DNA of 64,000 nt from Desulfobacula toluolica Tol2 (GCF_000307105.1 NC_018645.1:4908001-4972000), one strand, 5' to 3'. Counted from the stretch's first letter, positions 54,625 to 64,000 are shown. Translations and numbers: made by a program. Notes: generated by a model from the letters alone, not told the origin.

Positions 54625-56318
54625 GGTTCAATACCGTTCCATTCCTGGGCCTTACCCACGGCATAGCCCAGCAGCATTCTTTTCAGGCCAAACTCCCAGG
54701 TATTCTGTTCAAGACCGGGCGGCAGCCCAAAACCGGTGCGCTGATCCGGGTTCAATCCCCAGCTTATGCCTGCGCCCTTGATCCATTGGTGAAGCTTTGG
54801 CAGGTCGGCTTCTTTAACACCGAACCTGTTTCGAAAGGCCGGAACTTCCAGCAGGTCCATGATGTCGCTGACAGCCATGCGCGAATCGGGCAGGTGCAGA
54901 AGTTTTTCAAGGGCCTTGAGCAAAGGAACGCTTTCCCTGCCGGGTTTGTCTGCAATGGTAAAGGGAATAAACCGTGAATCATGAAACGCAAGGTTGCCGA
55001 ACACAGCTTCGATATGAGGTGCATAGGCCTCGATATCCGGAGTCATCACAATGACATCCCTGGGATTTAAGCATTCAATGGTTTCAAAACAATGAAGAAG
55101 CTGGTCCTGAAGGATCTCCACCTCCCGCTGGCGGCTGTGGGCCAGCTGGAAACTTATGGACAGATCATCTTCTGTCACCTGTTGTTTGTCTTCTTTTTCA
55201 CCGGGCAAAGGAACAAGGTCGAGGATCGCCTGCTGAACCTGTTGCAGCAGACTGCCGTTTGTGCCCTGCGCAATAAAATCATCAAACAGGTCTATCTGGG
55301 CAAACTGCTGTTGATAGGTATCAGGCTCGTCATATCCGTAAAGAAGGCCGATGTAATCCCTGCCCTGTTTGCCCCATGCCGCAAGCAGCGGGTTGGCGTG
55401 CTGGTGCAGCAGTTCCGGATCAAGAGGGTCCGGCATGGAATCCTTGCTGCGATGACGGGCATGTTCGATGCGCAACAGGTCACGGTCTTCAATGATATCT
55501 GCCCAGAAGTGGCGGCAGGGATTGTGTACAAACAGCAGCACCTGGCAAAGGCGGGACACGGCATGCAGGGTTTCCAGCACCTGTTGGGGCAACGATGAGA
55601 TCCCAAATACCATTACCCGGGGCGGCAGGGTATCGGGCCGGTGATCCATTTGGGCAATCTGCCTGAGAAACCGCTGGTGAAGGTCTGCACGACCGATCTC
55701 CTGAAATTGTGTTGGAATATCGTTTTTCAGCCTGCGCCACAATTGGGCCTGCCATTTGTGTTCCAGGGGCAATTCAACGGGTTCACCCCTGCCGGTTTTG
55801 AGCCGATCTTTGCCTTTTGACCAGTCTTCTAACCAGTCGGCCCGGTAGACCTGATACTGATCATAGAGGTCTGCCAGGTGACAGGCCAGCTGGTATTGCT
55901 TGCGCTGGTCCTCATCGTGTTCAAGGAACCGGTTCAGGGGTAGAAACGCCTCCTCCTCCGACAGCAGGGGCAAGAGCCTGAAAAACCGCCAAACCAGCCG
56001 ATCCCTGTCATAGGGAGAGTCCACGGGGATACTGTCATTTCCCAGTACGGAACGATAGGCGGTCCAGACGTAGCGTCCGGGCAGATGAACTTCAAGCCCG
56101 GCACTGATACCGCACCCGTCGTCATCAGCCAGGGCAAGCTTGAGCCACTGGGCCATGCCGTTGCTCTGAACGATGAACTGCTCGGTTTCCAGCACCTTCA
56201 GGGGATGGGCCTTGATCCAGCCTGCAGCCACTTTTCTCAAGTCTTCCAGGTGGTTGGAATGGATAATGGAAAGGCCGGGGACAATTTCTTGTACGCTGTT
56301 GATCTTGTGGTTCTCCAT
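54237..56318 (-). pseudogene. recC: recC, truncated copy
   Basis: 693 codons: the first 689 of recC followed by Leu-Asn-Met-Leu and a stop from the opposite strand of the Old Yellow Enzyme gene. It lacks the last 479 residues, including the part needed to join RecB and RecD, and no recB follows. It is a by-product of the tandem duplication. If expressed, it could titrate partners or Chi recognition. Confidence 0.9.
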
Positions 56319-56815
56319 GGTTCGCTCCTGAACGGATTATGCCGGTTGAAGTTATGCTGAATCTCCCTGAAAGGAGCCATTACCAATATTCGCAATGCTT
56401 GTAAAGATTTTATATGAACGCAGTAGGTTCTGGGTGCTTTTGATCAGGAAGGGTTTCATCTTGCTTTTCCAATGCATTGCACAGATGAACCTGCCTGAAT
56501 TCATGCAAGTTCATTACAGGGTTATTATCGGCAATTGCATTTTCATATGAAAGTCTTCAAAAATCCAAACAGTGACTTTCATGTTTTGTTGTGGGCAAAC
56601 CAGGATGAAAGAACAGTTCTGCCCATGGCAGCTATATGAAAGCTCTTTTAACCTGTTGGAATCAGATCTTTTTTATTTTGCATAAATAAATTTATCTGTC
56701 ATTGTGTTATTTTTTTGATATGATGGTCATGTAAAAATTCTAAAAAATCGGTTTTGATGCATAAGTATGCAAATCTTTCTATCCTGACAATTTTTTATTT
56801 TAAGGAGAAAATAAA
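56319..56815. other. Intergenic region truncated recC / Old Yellow Enzyme, copy 2
   Basis: Second copy of 52673-53169, including dispersed repeat D'. It carries the promoter region for the intact Old Yellow Enzyme gene. Confidence 0.6.
56545..56668 (-). repeat. Dispersed intergenic repeat, copy D'
   Basis: Same sequence as copy D, duplicated together with the 3.6-kb unit rather than independently inserted. Confidence 0.72.
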
Positions 56816-57910
56816 ATGAAAACAAACAGCTTGTTTCAATCCATCTCTTTAGGAAAATTTGACTTGAAAAACAGAATAGTTATGGCACCCATGACACGAG
56901 GGCGTGCCGGGTCAAAGCGTATACCCAATGATCTGATGGCACAATATTATCACCAGAGATCTTCTGCCGGGCTTCTGATAACCGAGGCAACCGTAGTGTC
57001 AGAGCAGGGTATCGGCTGGATTGATTCGCCGGGAATCTACACCAGAGAAATGGTCGAGGGCTGGCGGAAAGTCACGAAGAAAATTCAACCAACCGGTACG
57101 CCTATTTTTTTGCAGCTTTGGCATTGCGGCAGGGTTTCGCACAGTGATTTTCATAATGGCAAACCTCCTGTTTCTGCTTCGGCAATCAAGCTCAACGGCG
57201 ATTATATCCACACTCCTCTTGGCAAAAAATCTTACGAAACACCTCGGGCATTATCCGTGGATGAAATCAGAGCAACCATTAATGATTACCGCAAGGCAGC
57301 GGTGAATGCCAAAGAAGCCGGTTTTTCAGGGGTGGAAGTTCACGGAGCCAATGGGTATCTGGTAAATCAATTTCTTGATTCAAAAACCAATCACCGCGAT
57401 GATCAATACGGGGGAAGCCTTGAAAATAGATTCCGTTTTTTTAAAGAAGTGCTGAAGGCTGTTCTGGAGGTCTGGCCTTCAAATCAGGTCGGTGCCCGTA
57501 TCTCACCGAACGGTGTATTTAATGACATGGGCAGCGATGACTTCAGAGAAACTTACCTTTATGTGGTGGAAGAATTAAATAAATTTAATCTTGGCTATCT
57601 GCATATTATGGACGGCCTGGCCTTTGGTTTCCATGACAAAGGAGAACCAATGACCCTGGCTGAATTCAGGCCGGTTTATCAAGGGATCATTATCGGCAAT
57701 TGCGGTTATACCAAAAAATCTGCCCAAGAAAGAATAGACGAAGGCAATGCGGATTTGATTGCCTTTGGCCGACCGTTTATCACAAACCCAGACCTGCCCG
57801 AACGGTTCAAGAATAACTGGCCGCTTTGTCCTGCCGAAGACATGACGTTGTGGTATTCCCCGGGAGCCAAAGGGTATACGGATTATAGCATATTTAAAAC
57901 AGTTGAATAA
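56816..57910 (+). CDS. Old Yellow Enzyme family NADH:flavin oxidoreductase, intact copy
   Basis: 364 residues, normal for the family. Motifs: APMTRGRA near residue 24, LQLWHCGRVSH near 100, the His-Gly-Ala-Asn substrate-binding motif in VEVHGANGYLVNQFL near 180, DDQYGGSLENR, and IAFGRPFITNPDLPERF near 325. The protein binds FMN and reduces activated C=C bonds or nitro groups, close to N-ethylmaleimide reductase. AAGGAG precedes the ATG. It is divergent from the recC copy. The native end is Thr-Val-Glu, replaced in the chimera at 53170. Confidence 0.92.
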   Translation: MKTNSLFQSISLGKFDLKNRIVMAPMTRGRAGSKRIPNDLMAQYYHQRSSAGLLITEATVVSEQGIGWIDSPGIYTREMVEGWRKVTKKIQPTGTPIFLQLWHCGRVSHSDFHNGKPPVSASAIKLNGDYIHTPLGKKSYETPRALSVDEIRATINDYRKAAVNAKEAGFSGVEVHGANGYLVNQFLDSKTNHRDDQYGGSLENRFRFFKEVLKAVLEVWPSNQVGARISPNGVFNDMGSDDFRETYLYVVEELNKFNLGYLHIMDGLAFGFHDKGEPMTLAEFRPVYQGIIIGNCGYTKKSAQERIDEGNADLIAFGRPFITNPDLPERFKNNWPLCPAEDMTLWYSPGAKGYTDYSIFKTVE

Positions 57911-58069
57911 ATTGTTCTTTTACAGAAAGATATAGACGATCAATGGTTCAAAGCATTTGCCTTATTCTTCTGAAACCGCCTTAGCAATCCTGCCTTTATC
58001 CGGCAAAGCCGGCAGCAGAGGCTTTGCCCCTGAAACCGGCTATGTCTTTTCAGTAAGAGATCTAATCTT

Positions 58070-60106
58070 TTAAAATGTGTAGTTATAGCTGACAAAAAAA
58101 CCACGTCCTGGCTTGGGAAATCCTTTTTTTTCATAATAATTGTGATCCAGGAGATTATCCACTTTTAAGGTCACTTTGTGGTTATTATAAAATTTTACAC
58201 CCAAAACCAAATCAACCACGGTAAATCCAGGATATTCTATTTCAGGATACCCGGCAGCATTCCAATCAGTATCCTTCATGGGGCCCTGACTGCGAAAATG
58301 AAGCTTGCCATCCAACAGGCCGTCACTATAACCGATACCATAATTGACTGTATGATTTGACACGTTATGAATATCTTTTTGGGTTTTATCGGTCAATTCT
58401 TCTTCTGCACTGAAAATACGGGTTCCGTTTACAAAAAATTCAAATGAACGGTTCCATTTGAGGGGGATGCCGACATCATAGGAAAGCAGGTATTCCAATC
58501 CATGCATTTCGGCTCCCATGCCGTTTTTATAGGTTTTAGTATTACCGGACTGTTCGGTGATGATTTTATCATCCACATCTGAGTGGAAATAGGTTAGGTC
58601 TGCATTGAATCCTGAACTTGGTCTGGCATATCCCATTCCCAGATCATAGGTAACCGAAGATTCAGGGTCCAGATTGGGATTTCCCTTGGTAATCATGTTA
58701 ACCCCTTCGACCAAGCGTTCTGAATATCCTGCCAGCTGGGCTGCAGATGGGGGAACAAAGGCCTTTCCTATAGTAGTGTGTATACGGATACCTGAATCAA
58801 AAAGATAATTCAAACCGGCTCTTGGACTAAAAGTGGAAAAAGACTCTGTTTTCGGATTAAAATCTGTTTTATATGCAGTCACTTCGGTTGAGACGTCAAA
58901 TGTATCGTACCTCCCGCCCGCAGTAAAGGTCATGCGATTGTCCATGATTTTCCAGATGGTTTCAAGGTATCCGGCAATATTCCGGCGGCTTTCATCCGGT
59001 GAGTAGGGGGCTTTTCTGGTATTGTCCTTATTATAGCTTCTGGATTCTTTATCAATATCCTGGTAATCAGCGCCGAAAATGAATTTATGGGCTTGCCATG
59101 TAATTTCATCTTTGAGCTGTAAACCGATCCAGTTGATTTCAGAATCATAGCTTTGGTAGGGATCAGCCGGGGCAGAAGGCCAGCCTGCATAGTGTTTGTA
59201 GCTTTCAGATAGTTCCCGTGTTTTGTATCCTGTGATACCCAGGCGGTGACTGGCAGTAATTTGGCCTTCAGCAGTCACGTCAAATCCGTGGCGGTCTATA
59301 TCCTTGTGACCGGACTCGATATCACCCTTAAAAATATCGCCAGGGGTTTTAATATCACGTCCTTGATAAGCATCCAGCCCCATGTCAACCCGCCAATTTC
59401 CTCCAAGATTTGCCCCCAGTCTTACATCGGCATTTTGGGTCATATATTCTGTATTGGCGCGTTTGTCTCCGTTTCCCATTTTTAAATCATCCTGCTGGTC
59501 ATATCTTCGGGCTGATAGATCAAAATCGAAAATATCGTTCAAACTGCCGCCCAAAGCGGCTTTTTGAAAATTGGTATCAAAGGAGCCATATCCCAATTCC
59601 ACCATTCCCGTCAGTTCACCCGTATTTTTTTTGGTAATCACGTTAACAACACCGCCCATGGCTTCACCACCGTACAACGAGGAGGCTGGACCTTTAAGCA
59701 CCTCAATTCGTTCAATATTGTCACTTAAAATTGTGGATAGGTTGGTGGCACCGGCGGGCCGGCCGTCAATCAGAATCAATGAGTGTTTCGTGATTCCTGA
59801 AAATTCAGGTCTGAATCCGCGAATACCGATCCCGGCTAACGCACCGGGGTATTCAATCACCCCGATGGATGAATTTTTCTTTAGTTGTTCGGTAATGGTT
59901 TCACCAGTGGTCAGTTCAATTTCACGGGCATCAATTAATTCTATTTTAACCGGTAAGTTTTGAATTTTTTCTTCACTTCTGGTGCCGGTGACCACCATTT
60001 CATCCAATTTTGCAGGTTTTTCACCGGCAATTGCCGGGTTGACCAAACAAAGGCCAGGAACAATAAGGGTCAAGACGATCATGAGTGTGGGTATTCGTTT
60101 GTACAT
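58070..60106 (-). CDS. BtuB-like TonB-dependent receptor under cobalamin riboswitch
   Basis: 678 residues from the ATG at 60106 (GGAGGGG upstream); an ATG at 60118 overlaps that site. The signal peptide ends near Ala-Ile-Ala. The TonB box is DEMVVTG; the plug has VEVLKGPASSLYGGEAMGG-type sequence (IEVLKGPASSLYGGEA here). The C-terminus ends in Tyr-Asn-Tyr-Thr-Phe, a barrel end. A cobalamin riboswitch and a terminator-like hairpin in the leader point to corrinoid import, repressed when B12 is plentiful. It is divergent from the CobN-type gene. Confidence 0.88.
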   Translation of the reverse strand: MYKRIPTLMIVLTLIVPGLCLVNPAIAGEKPAKLDEMVVTGTRSEEKIQNLPVKIELIDAREIELTTGETITEQLKKNSSIGVIEYPGALAGIGIRGFRPEFSGITKHSLILIDGRPAGATNLSTILSDNIERIEVLKGPASSLYGGEAMGGVVNVITKKNTGELTGMVELGYGSFDTNFQKAALGGSLNDIFDFDLSARRYDQQDDLKMGNGDKRANTEYMTQNADVRLGANLGGNWRVDMGLDAYQGRDIKTPGDIFKGDIESGHKDIDRHGFDVTAEGQITASHRLGITGYKTRELSESYKHYAGWPSAPADPYQSYDSEINWIGLQLKDEITWQAHKFIFGADYQDIDKESRSYNKDNTRKAPYSPDESRRNIAGYLETIWKIMDNRMTFTAGGRYDTFDVSTEVTAYKTDFNPKTESFSTFSPRAGLNYLFDSGIRIHTTIGKAFVPPSAAQLAGYSERLVEGVNMITKGNPNLDPESSVTYDLGMGYARPSSGFNADLTYFHSDVDDKIITEQSGNTKTYKNGMGAEMHGLEYLLSYDVGIPLKWNRSFEFFVNGTRIFSAEEELTDKTQKDIHNVSNHTVNYGIGYSDGLLDGKLHFRSQGPMKDTDWNAAGYPEIEYPGFTVVDLVLGVKFYNNHKVTLKVDNLLDHNYYEKKGFPKPGRGFFVSYNYTF

Positions 60107-60150
60107 TTTCCCCTCCATAAAACAAGCGTCATCATAAAAAGTGAGGTGGG

Positions 60151-60175
60151 ATAAAAAAAGCTCAAAAAAATTGAG
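60151..60175 (-). terminator. Terminator in the TonB receptor leader
   Basis: On the minus strand, CTCAA pairs with TTGAG and is followed by a run of seven T. It lies between the riboswitch and the receptor start, so it may be the riboswitch-controlled terminator. Confidence 0.5.
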
Positions 60176-60358
60176 TGTATCATCCCTTTGTCTAACCTGG
60201 ACGGTCTCTTTATAGGCTAACGCCCGGTTTTACCGGGGTGTTTTACAAACAAAAATCCCCGGATCATTTTATTAATAAACGATCTGGGAGTCCCTGATTT
60301 TTTCCACAGATTCACATGTGCCATCCCTTTGTCCACGAGGAGTGACATTTCCTATTTC

Positions 60359-60516
60359 CAGGCAGGTCTTCTGACTTTCGGTTCATCCTAGTAGCTGTTC
60401 CTTCCCGGCATAAAACAGCCAGTGGTTTCTTTACAGCGTTCGTCTCCGATTACAGCGGCGGGCCCGTCCCTGATTCAAACAGGGTTCCCATATTATCCCA
60501 TGTCGGGCACCTGAAA
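60359..60516 (-). ncRNA. Cobalamin riboswitch upstream of the TonB receptor
   Basis: On the minus strand the conserved core is present: GGGACGGGCCCGCCGCTGTAA, quoted here only to 20 positions as GGACGGGCCCGCCGCTGTAA, GCCACTGG-like ACCACTGGC, GCCGGGAAGG, and the B12 box AAGTCAGAAGACCTGCCTGG. The order and spacing fit the cobalamin class. It should lower receptor expression when adenosylcobalamin is bound. Confidence 0.9.
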
Positions 60517-60756
60517 ATTGTAAAAATACTTAAAAGAAAAAAAAGATGAAGTCAAATAAAATTTAAAAATTGTTTTTTTTAATCAAACAAAGCATTCATT
60601 TATTTTGAATCATTATGTTCATCCGGCTTTTTTCGAGTATTATCAATTGTTGTCAATATATTAAAAGCTTGGTGAATGGATAAAACAAACGACGCTGTTT
60701 ATACTGAAATTATGCTTGACTTTTTCTTATTTGTCTTGTAGCACAGAGTAAATTTT

Positions 60757-60910
60757 ATCTGGTGCCATCGGCTTAATAGGGAATTTCGTGTAATTCGAAA
60801 ACGGGCCCGCCGCTGTAATCGGGGACAAATGCTGCAATATGCCACTGTTGATATAATGGGAAGGCGCAGCATGAGGATGATCCGAAAGTCAGAATACCTG
60901 CCTGGTAAAA
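60757..60910 (+). ncRNA. Cobalamin riboswitch upstream of the CobN-type gene
   Basis: Plus strand: GGTGCC near the start, AATAGGGAA, ACGGGCCCGCCGCTGTAA, ATGCCACTG, ATGGGAAGGCGC, and the B12 box AAGTCAGAATACCTGCCTGG. All conserved blocks are in order. A strong terminator hairpin follows. Confidence 0.92.
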
Positions 60911-60975
60911 CATAGGAAAACCGTGTACGGCAATGCCGGTTTTTCATCGGATCTATTTGGATAAAAAAGGGACAT

Positions 60976-61019
60976 CCTCGGGTCGTAAATTATTTACGGT
61001 TCGGGGATTTTTTATTTTT
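60976..61019 (+). terminator. Riboswitch terminator ahead of the CobN-type gene
   Basis: A 14-bp stem with several G-U pairs (60976-60989 with 60993-61006) is followed by ATTTTTTATTTTT. Ligand-induced termination is the likely control, since the next start codon is at 61037. Confidence 0.8.
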
Positions 61020-61036
61020 GGGCAGGGAATGTGAGA

Positions 61037-64000
61037 ATGGAAAAAAAACCGTTAAAAATTGTTTATTGCTATACCCATATGTTTTCAAAAAAACTCTGGC
61101 AGAAAGCTGCTGCCAGGTTGAAAGATCAGGGGATTGATCTCATGTTTTTCAGGCAGGGATCAGATCCGGAAGGATTGAACAGCCGGCAAACCATCCACGG
61201 GGATGTGTTCATGGGAGAGGTGACCAAGGCATTGCCCGGATTCCGGCAGGTTCTGGATCAAGCCCGATCCTTTGAACACCGGATGCTGCTCAGTGAAGAA
61301 GGGGCGGATGATTTTTCCAGTTTTACCCGACAAGAAACCCTTAAGGTTCATGAATACCTTAATTTGCCCCATGAAAACAATTTTATCAATGCCATGCTTT
61401 TTATTGCATCCTTATGCAACATTCCGGTCTCATTCAATGATCCTGAAACCGTTGCCACCTGCGGCGTGTATCATCCTTCAGCAAATACCTGGTTTGGAAC
61501 TGCAAATGAGTATATGAACTGGTATATTAGCAAAAAGGCGGACTTTATTCCTTTTGGATGTGCAGGGATTGTCTGCGCTTACAACCAGATTATTGAAGAA
61601 AACACAAAAGAAATAGACGCCCTGATAAGGATTCTTGAAACAAACGACCTGATACCCTTTTGTGTGTTTACCCGGGGCGAGGCCCATGCTCCGGATTCAT
61701 ATGATCAACAAAGCAATGCCACGTCTAAAAACCCGTATGACTGGATGAGACTGTTTGAAGCCGGTGATATCCGGCCTGATATTTTGCTCAACCTGCTTGC
61801 GGGAAGATTCCTTGCCCGGCCTGAAGACGGAAAATTTTTAAACAGCCTGAACATTCCTGTGATACAGCTTATCAAATCCTATGCTCACTCTGTCGATCAG
61901 TGGAAGGCAGACCCGGCAGGCCTTAAAAGCCACAGCATGATTTATTCCCTTTCCCAGCCGGAAATGAACGGGGTAATAGAACCCACCATGGCAGCCTGTG
62001 TGGAAGACCCCGGGGAAGGCGCAAGAACAGGCGAATACCGGTTTGAACCTGTACAGGAACGCCTGGAATCACTGGTAAAACGTATCCGGCGATGGCGAAT
62101 TCTCCAAAAAAAGGCCAATCACGAAAAAAAAATCACCATCGTGCTTCACAACAATCCCTGCAAAGGAGTGGAATCCACCGTGGGCATGGCCGTGGGCCTG
62201 GATACATTTGAAAGCCTGGGGGCAACTATAAGGGCATTGGGTGCGGCCGGATATGATATTAAGGATTGCCCGGTTGAGGGTTTGGCTCTGAAAAACGCTG
62301 TTTTTGAAAAAAAAGCATTTTCAGAATTCAGATGGACCACGGTGGATGAAATCGTGTCCAAAGGTGGTGGGCTGCATTTCATGGGCGCAGATGAATATCA
62401 ACCCTATTTCAACGGTTTGCCCAAAGCAGCAAAAGAAAAAATTGAAAAGGACTGGGGACCATTTCCAGGCCAGGGAATGGTTTATGAAAAACAGGACCGA
62501 AAAAACCTTGTTATCACAGGACTTTGTTTCGGCAATCTCAAAATTATGGTTCAGCCTAAAAGGGGATGTTATGGTGCCAAATGCAACGGTGAGGTGTGTC
62601 GTATCCTCCATGAACCGGATTTGTCTCCACCCCACCACTGGCTGGCGTCCTATAAGTTTATCCGGGATACCTCGGATGCTGTTCTTCATTTTGGTGCCGA
62701 AGGGGCATTGGAATACCTGCCCGGCAAGCGGGCCGCACTTTGCCAGACCTGTTTTCCGGATATTTCTCTGGGCGATTTACCCAATATCTATGTATATTGC
62801 ATGGATATTCCCGGAGAGGGGCTCATGGCAAAACGACGGGCACAGGCCGTGATTGTGGATCATCTTTCTCCGGTTCTCAGCCACATGGGGGCAGATGAAA
62901 ATCTCATTGAGCTTGAGAGCCTGCTTGCACAATACCAAAAGGCAGACCAGCTGGAGGAATCGGACCGCAGACAAAAACTCAAACAAAAGATGCTGCCCTT
63001 GATGGCTGAACTGGAACCGGATGAAAATAAAAAAGGATCAGACGATTTCGAAGATCGGCTCCATACCCTGGGCCGCAGGATCAGGCAGCTTAAAACGGCC
63101 TGTTTTCAAAGTGGGCTTCATGTCCTGGGCAAGGCCCCTGACGAAGAGGATATGAATGCCATGCTGGAAACACTGGAACAGACTGTCCGGGATGATGATC
63201 TCCTTGCCCGGGAAAAAATATTTTTTATTACCGAGAAATTGCAGCAGTGCCCAAGGGAGCTTGAAGCCGTTGTTCAATGCCTGGACGGGAAGTATCTTGA
63301 AGCAGGGCTTGGCGGTTCTTTTTACCAGGGAAAGCTTGAAACCCTTCCCACGGGCCGTAATTTTTATCCTGTTGATATTGCTGCTCTTCCCACAAAAACG
63401 GCATGGGAAACAGGAAAAATAATGGCAGACAAGCTGCTTGAAAAATATTTCACACAAGAGGGCGAATTTCCGGAAAATGTAGGGATCAGCCTTTGGAGTT
63501 CCGATGCCTTTAAGGCCGACGGAGAGCTGTTTTCACAAATTCTCTATCTTCTGGGGGTGTGTCCTGTATGGGCAGATAACGGCCGGGTCAAAGGTCTTGA
63601 TGTCATTGAGACAGACCGGCTGTTACTGACAACGGCAAATCATGAAACAATACACCGGCCCCGGGTGGATGTGACCATCCAGACCAGCGGTATTTTAAGG
63701 GATATGGTGCCCAATTTTTGTGATCTCATGGATGAGGCGGTGGTCATGGTCAGCCGCCTGGATGAACCCTCTGACGTTAATTATGTGGCAAAACGAACCC
63801 GGGAACAAATTCTGGAATTAAAGAAAAAACTGGGCAAAGACCTGCCTGAAGAGGCCATTGCCCGCATGGCCTGCTTCCGGGTTTTTTCTTCCAAGCCGGG
63901 AACCTACGGGCTTGGGGTCGGGCTTGCCCTGGATGCCTCGGCCTGGAAAAATAAAAATGACCTGGCCGAAGCCTATGTCAACTGGGGGGGATATGCTTAT
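61037..64000 (+). CDS. cobN: CobN-type cobaltochelatase subunit, 3' end beyond the window
   Basis: 988 codons are open from the ATG at 61037 to the window edge with no stop. Family motifs: NPCKGVESTVGMAVG near residue 372, the CobN/BchH segment GKCNGEVCRILHEPDL-like (AKCNGEVCRILHEPDLSPPHHW, the last part not needed), and DAVLHFGAEGALEYLPGK near 555, which differs from the usual FGTHGSLEWLPGK at several positions. CobN inserts cobalt into hydrogenobyrinate diamide with CobS and CobT, or acts with magnesium-chelatase-like partners where those are absent. Control by a B12 riboswitch supports a role in cobalamin synthesis or remodelling. Confidence 0.88.
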   Translation, partial: MEKKPLKIVYCYTHMFSKKLWQKAAARLKDQGIDLMFFRQGSDPEGLNSRQTIHGDVFMGEVTKALPGFRQVLDQARSFEHRMLLSEEGADDFSSFTRQETLKVHEYLNLPHENNFINAMLFIASLCNIPVSFNDPETVATCGVYHPSANTWFGTANEYMNWYISKKADFIPFGCAGIVCAYNQIIEENTKEIDALIRILETNDLIPFCVFTRGEAHAPDSYDQQSNATSKNPYDWMRLFEAGDIRPDILLNLLAGRFLARPEDGKFLNSLNIPVIQLIKSYAHSVDQWKADPAGLKSHSMIYSLSQPEMNGVIEPTMAACVEDPGEGARTGEYRFEPVQERLESLVKRIRRWRILQKKANHEKKITIVLHNNPCKGVESTVGMAVGLDTFESLGATIRALGAAGYDIKDCPVEGLALKNAVFEKKAFSEFRWTTVDEIVSKGGGLHFMGADEYQPYFNGLPKAAKEKIEKDWGPFPGQGMVYEKQDRKNLVITGLCFGNLKIMVQPKRGCYGAKCNGEVCRILHEPDLSPPHHWLASYKFIRDTSDAVLHFGAEGALEYLPGKRAALCQTCFPDISLGDLPNIYVYCMDIPGEGLMAKRRAQAVIVDHLSPVLSHMGADENLIELESLLAQYQKADQLEESDRRQKLKQKMLPLMAELEPDENKKGSDDFEDRLHTLGRRIRQLKTACFQSGLHVLGKAPDEEDMNAMLETLEQTVRDDDLLAREKIFFITEKLQQCPRELEAVVQCLDGKYLEAGLGGSFYQGKLETLPTGRNFYPVDIAALPTKTAWETGKIMADKLLEKYFTQEGEFPENVGISLWSSDAFKADGELFSQILYLLGVCPVWADNGRVKGLDVIETDRLLLTTANHETIHRPRVDVTIQTSGILRDMVPNFCDLMDEAVVMVSRLDEPSDVNYVAKRTREQILELKKKLGKDLPEEAIARMACFRVFSSKPGTYGLGVGLALDASAWKNKNDLAEAYVNWGGYAY

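Larger units (their letters stand above)
54252..57899. repeat. Tandem duplication, unit 2 (3,646-bp period)
   Basis: Second copy of 50606-54253, overlapping it by the shared AA. It ends just before the last codons of the intact Old Yellow Enzyme gene. Confidence 0.95.

Overview
The window looks like part of the chromosome of a strictly anaerobic, probably sulfate-reducing Desulfobacterota bacterium (Desulfobacula/Desulfobacter type). This is inferred from gene content: many iron-sulfur, molybdenum and tungsten enzymes, a 2-oxoacid:ferredoxin oxidoreductase, an aldehyde ferredoxin oxidoreductase, a UbiD decarboxylase, TonB receptors and two cobalamin riboswitches. No rRNA, tRNA, CRISPR array, transposase or phage gene was recognised.

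Layout. (1) 1-5.8 kb: end of a YCF48-like gene, then an RND/MMPL exporter, a DUF1302 outer-membrane protein and a DUF1329 protein, a set usually linked to hydrophobic compounds, closed by a strong terminator. (2) 6-27 kb: a long same-strand series starting at a sigma-54 type promoter. It holds a VOC isomerase-like protein, a dihydropyrimidinase/hydantoinase-like amidohydrolase, a 2-oxoacid:ferredoxin oxidoreductase with an inserted NAD/FAD oxidoreductase and a ferredoxin-fused beta subunit, a DMSO-reductase-family complex (catalytic, Fe-S and NrfD-like subunits), FmdE, a three-subunit xanthine-dehydrogenase-type hydroxylase, a YqeB-like maturation protein, a MoeA-like protein, a chemoreceptor and MoeA. 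(3) 27-34.7 kb: a second series from another sigma-54 type promoter with the same upstream palindromes: a small unknown protein, a second MoeA-like protein, FdhD, MobB, a Tat-exported ferredoxin, an aldehyde ferredoxin oxidoreductase, a MoaD-like protein, then an HTH/ferredoxin-like protein. Regions 2 and 3 together form a molybdenum/tungsten enzyme island carrying some of its own cofactor maturation genes, and the shared promoter architecture suggests one regulon.

(4) 34.8-37.1 kb: UbiD-family decarboxylase and a lipoprotein on the minus strand. (5) 37.5-43.4 kb: an AraC-family regulator, a TonB receptor, an O-methyltransferase-like protein and a periplasmic binding protein, probably a metal-chelate or corrinoid uptake locus. 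(6) 43.4-57.9 kb: recC-recB-recD on the minus strand and an Old Yellow Enzyme gene. A perfect-looking 3,646-bp tandem duplication here creates a truncated recC and a chimeric Old Yellow Enzyme between the intact copies. (7) 58-64 kb: a BtuB-like TonB receptor (minus) and a CobN-type chelatase gene (plus, running off the window), divergent, each behind its own cobalamin riboswitch.

The main items for a second look are the paired palindrome plus sigma-54 promoter element, the slippery-heptamer frameshift that restores a canonical chemoreceptor tail joined to moeA, the tandem duplication, a roughly 90-bp dispersed intergenic repeat family, and a promoter-terminator unit in front of the AraC gene.
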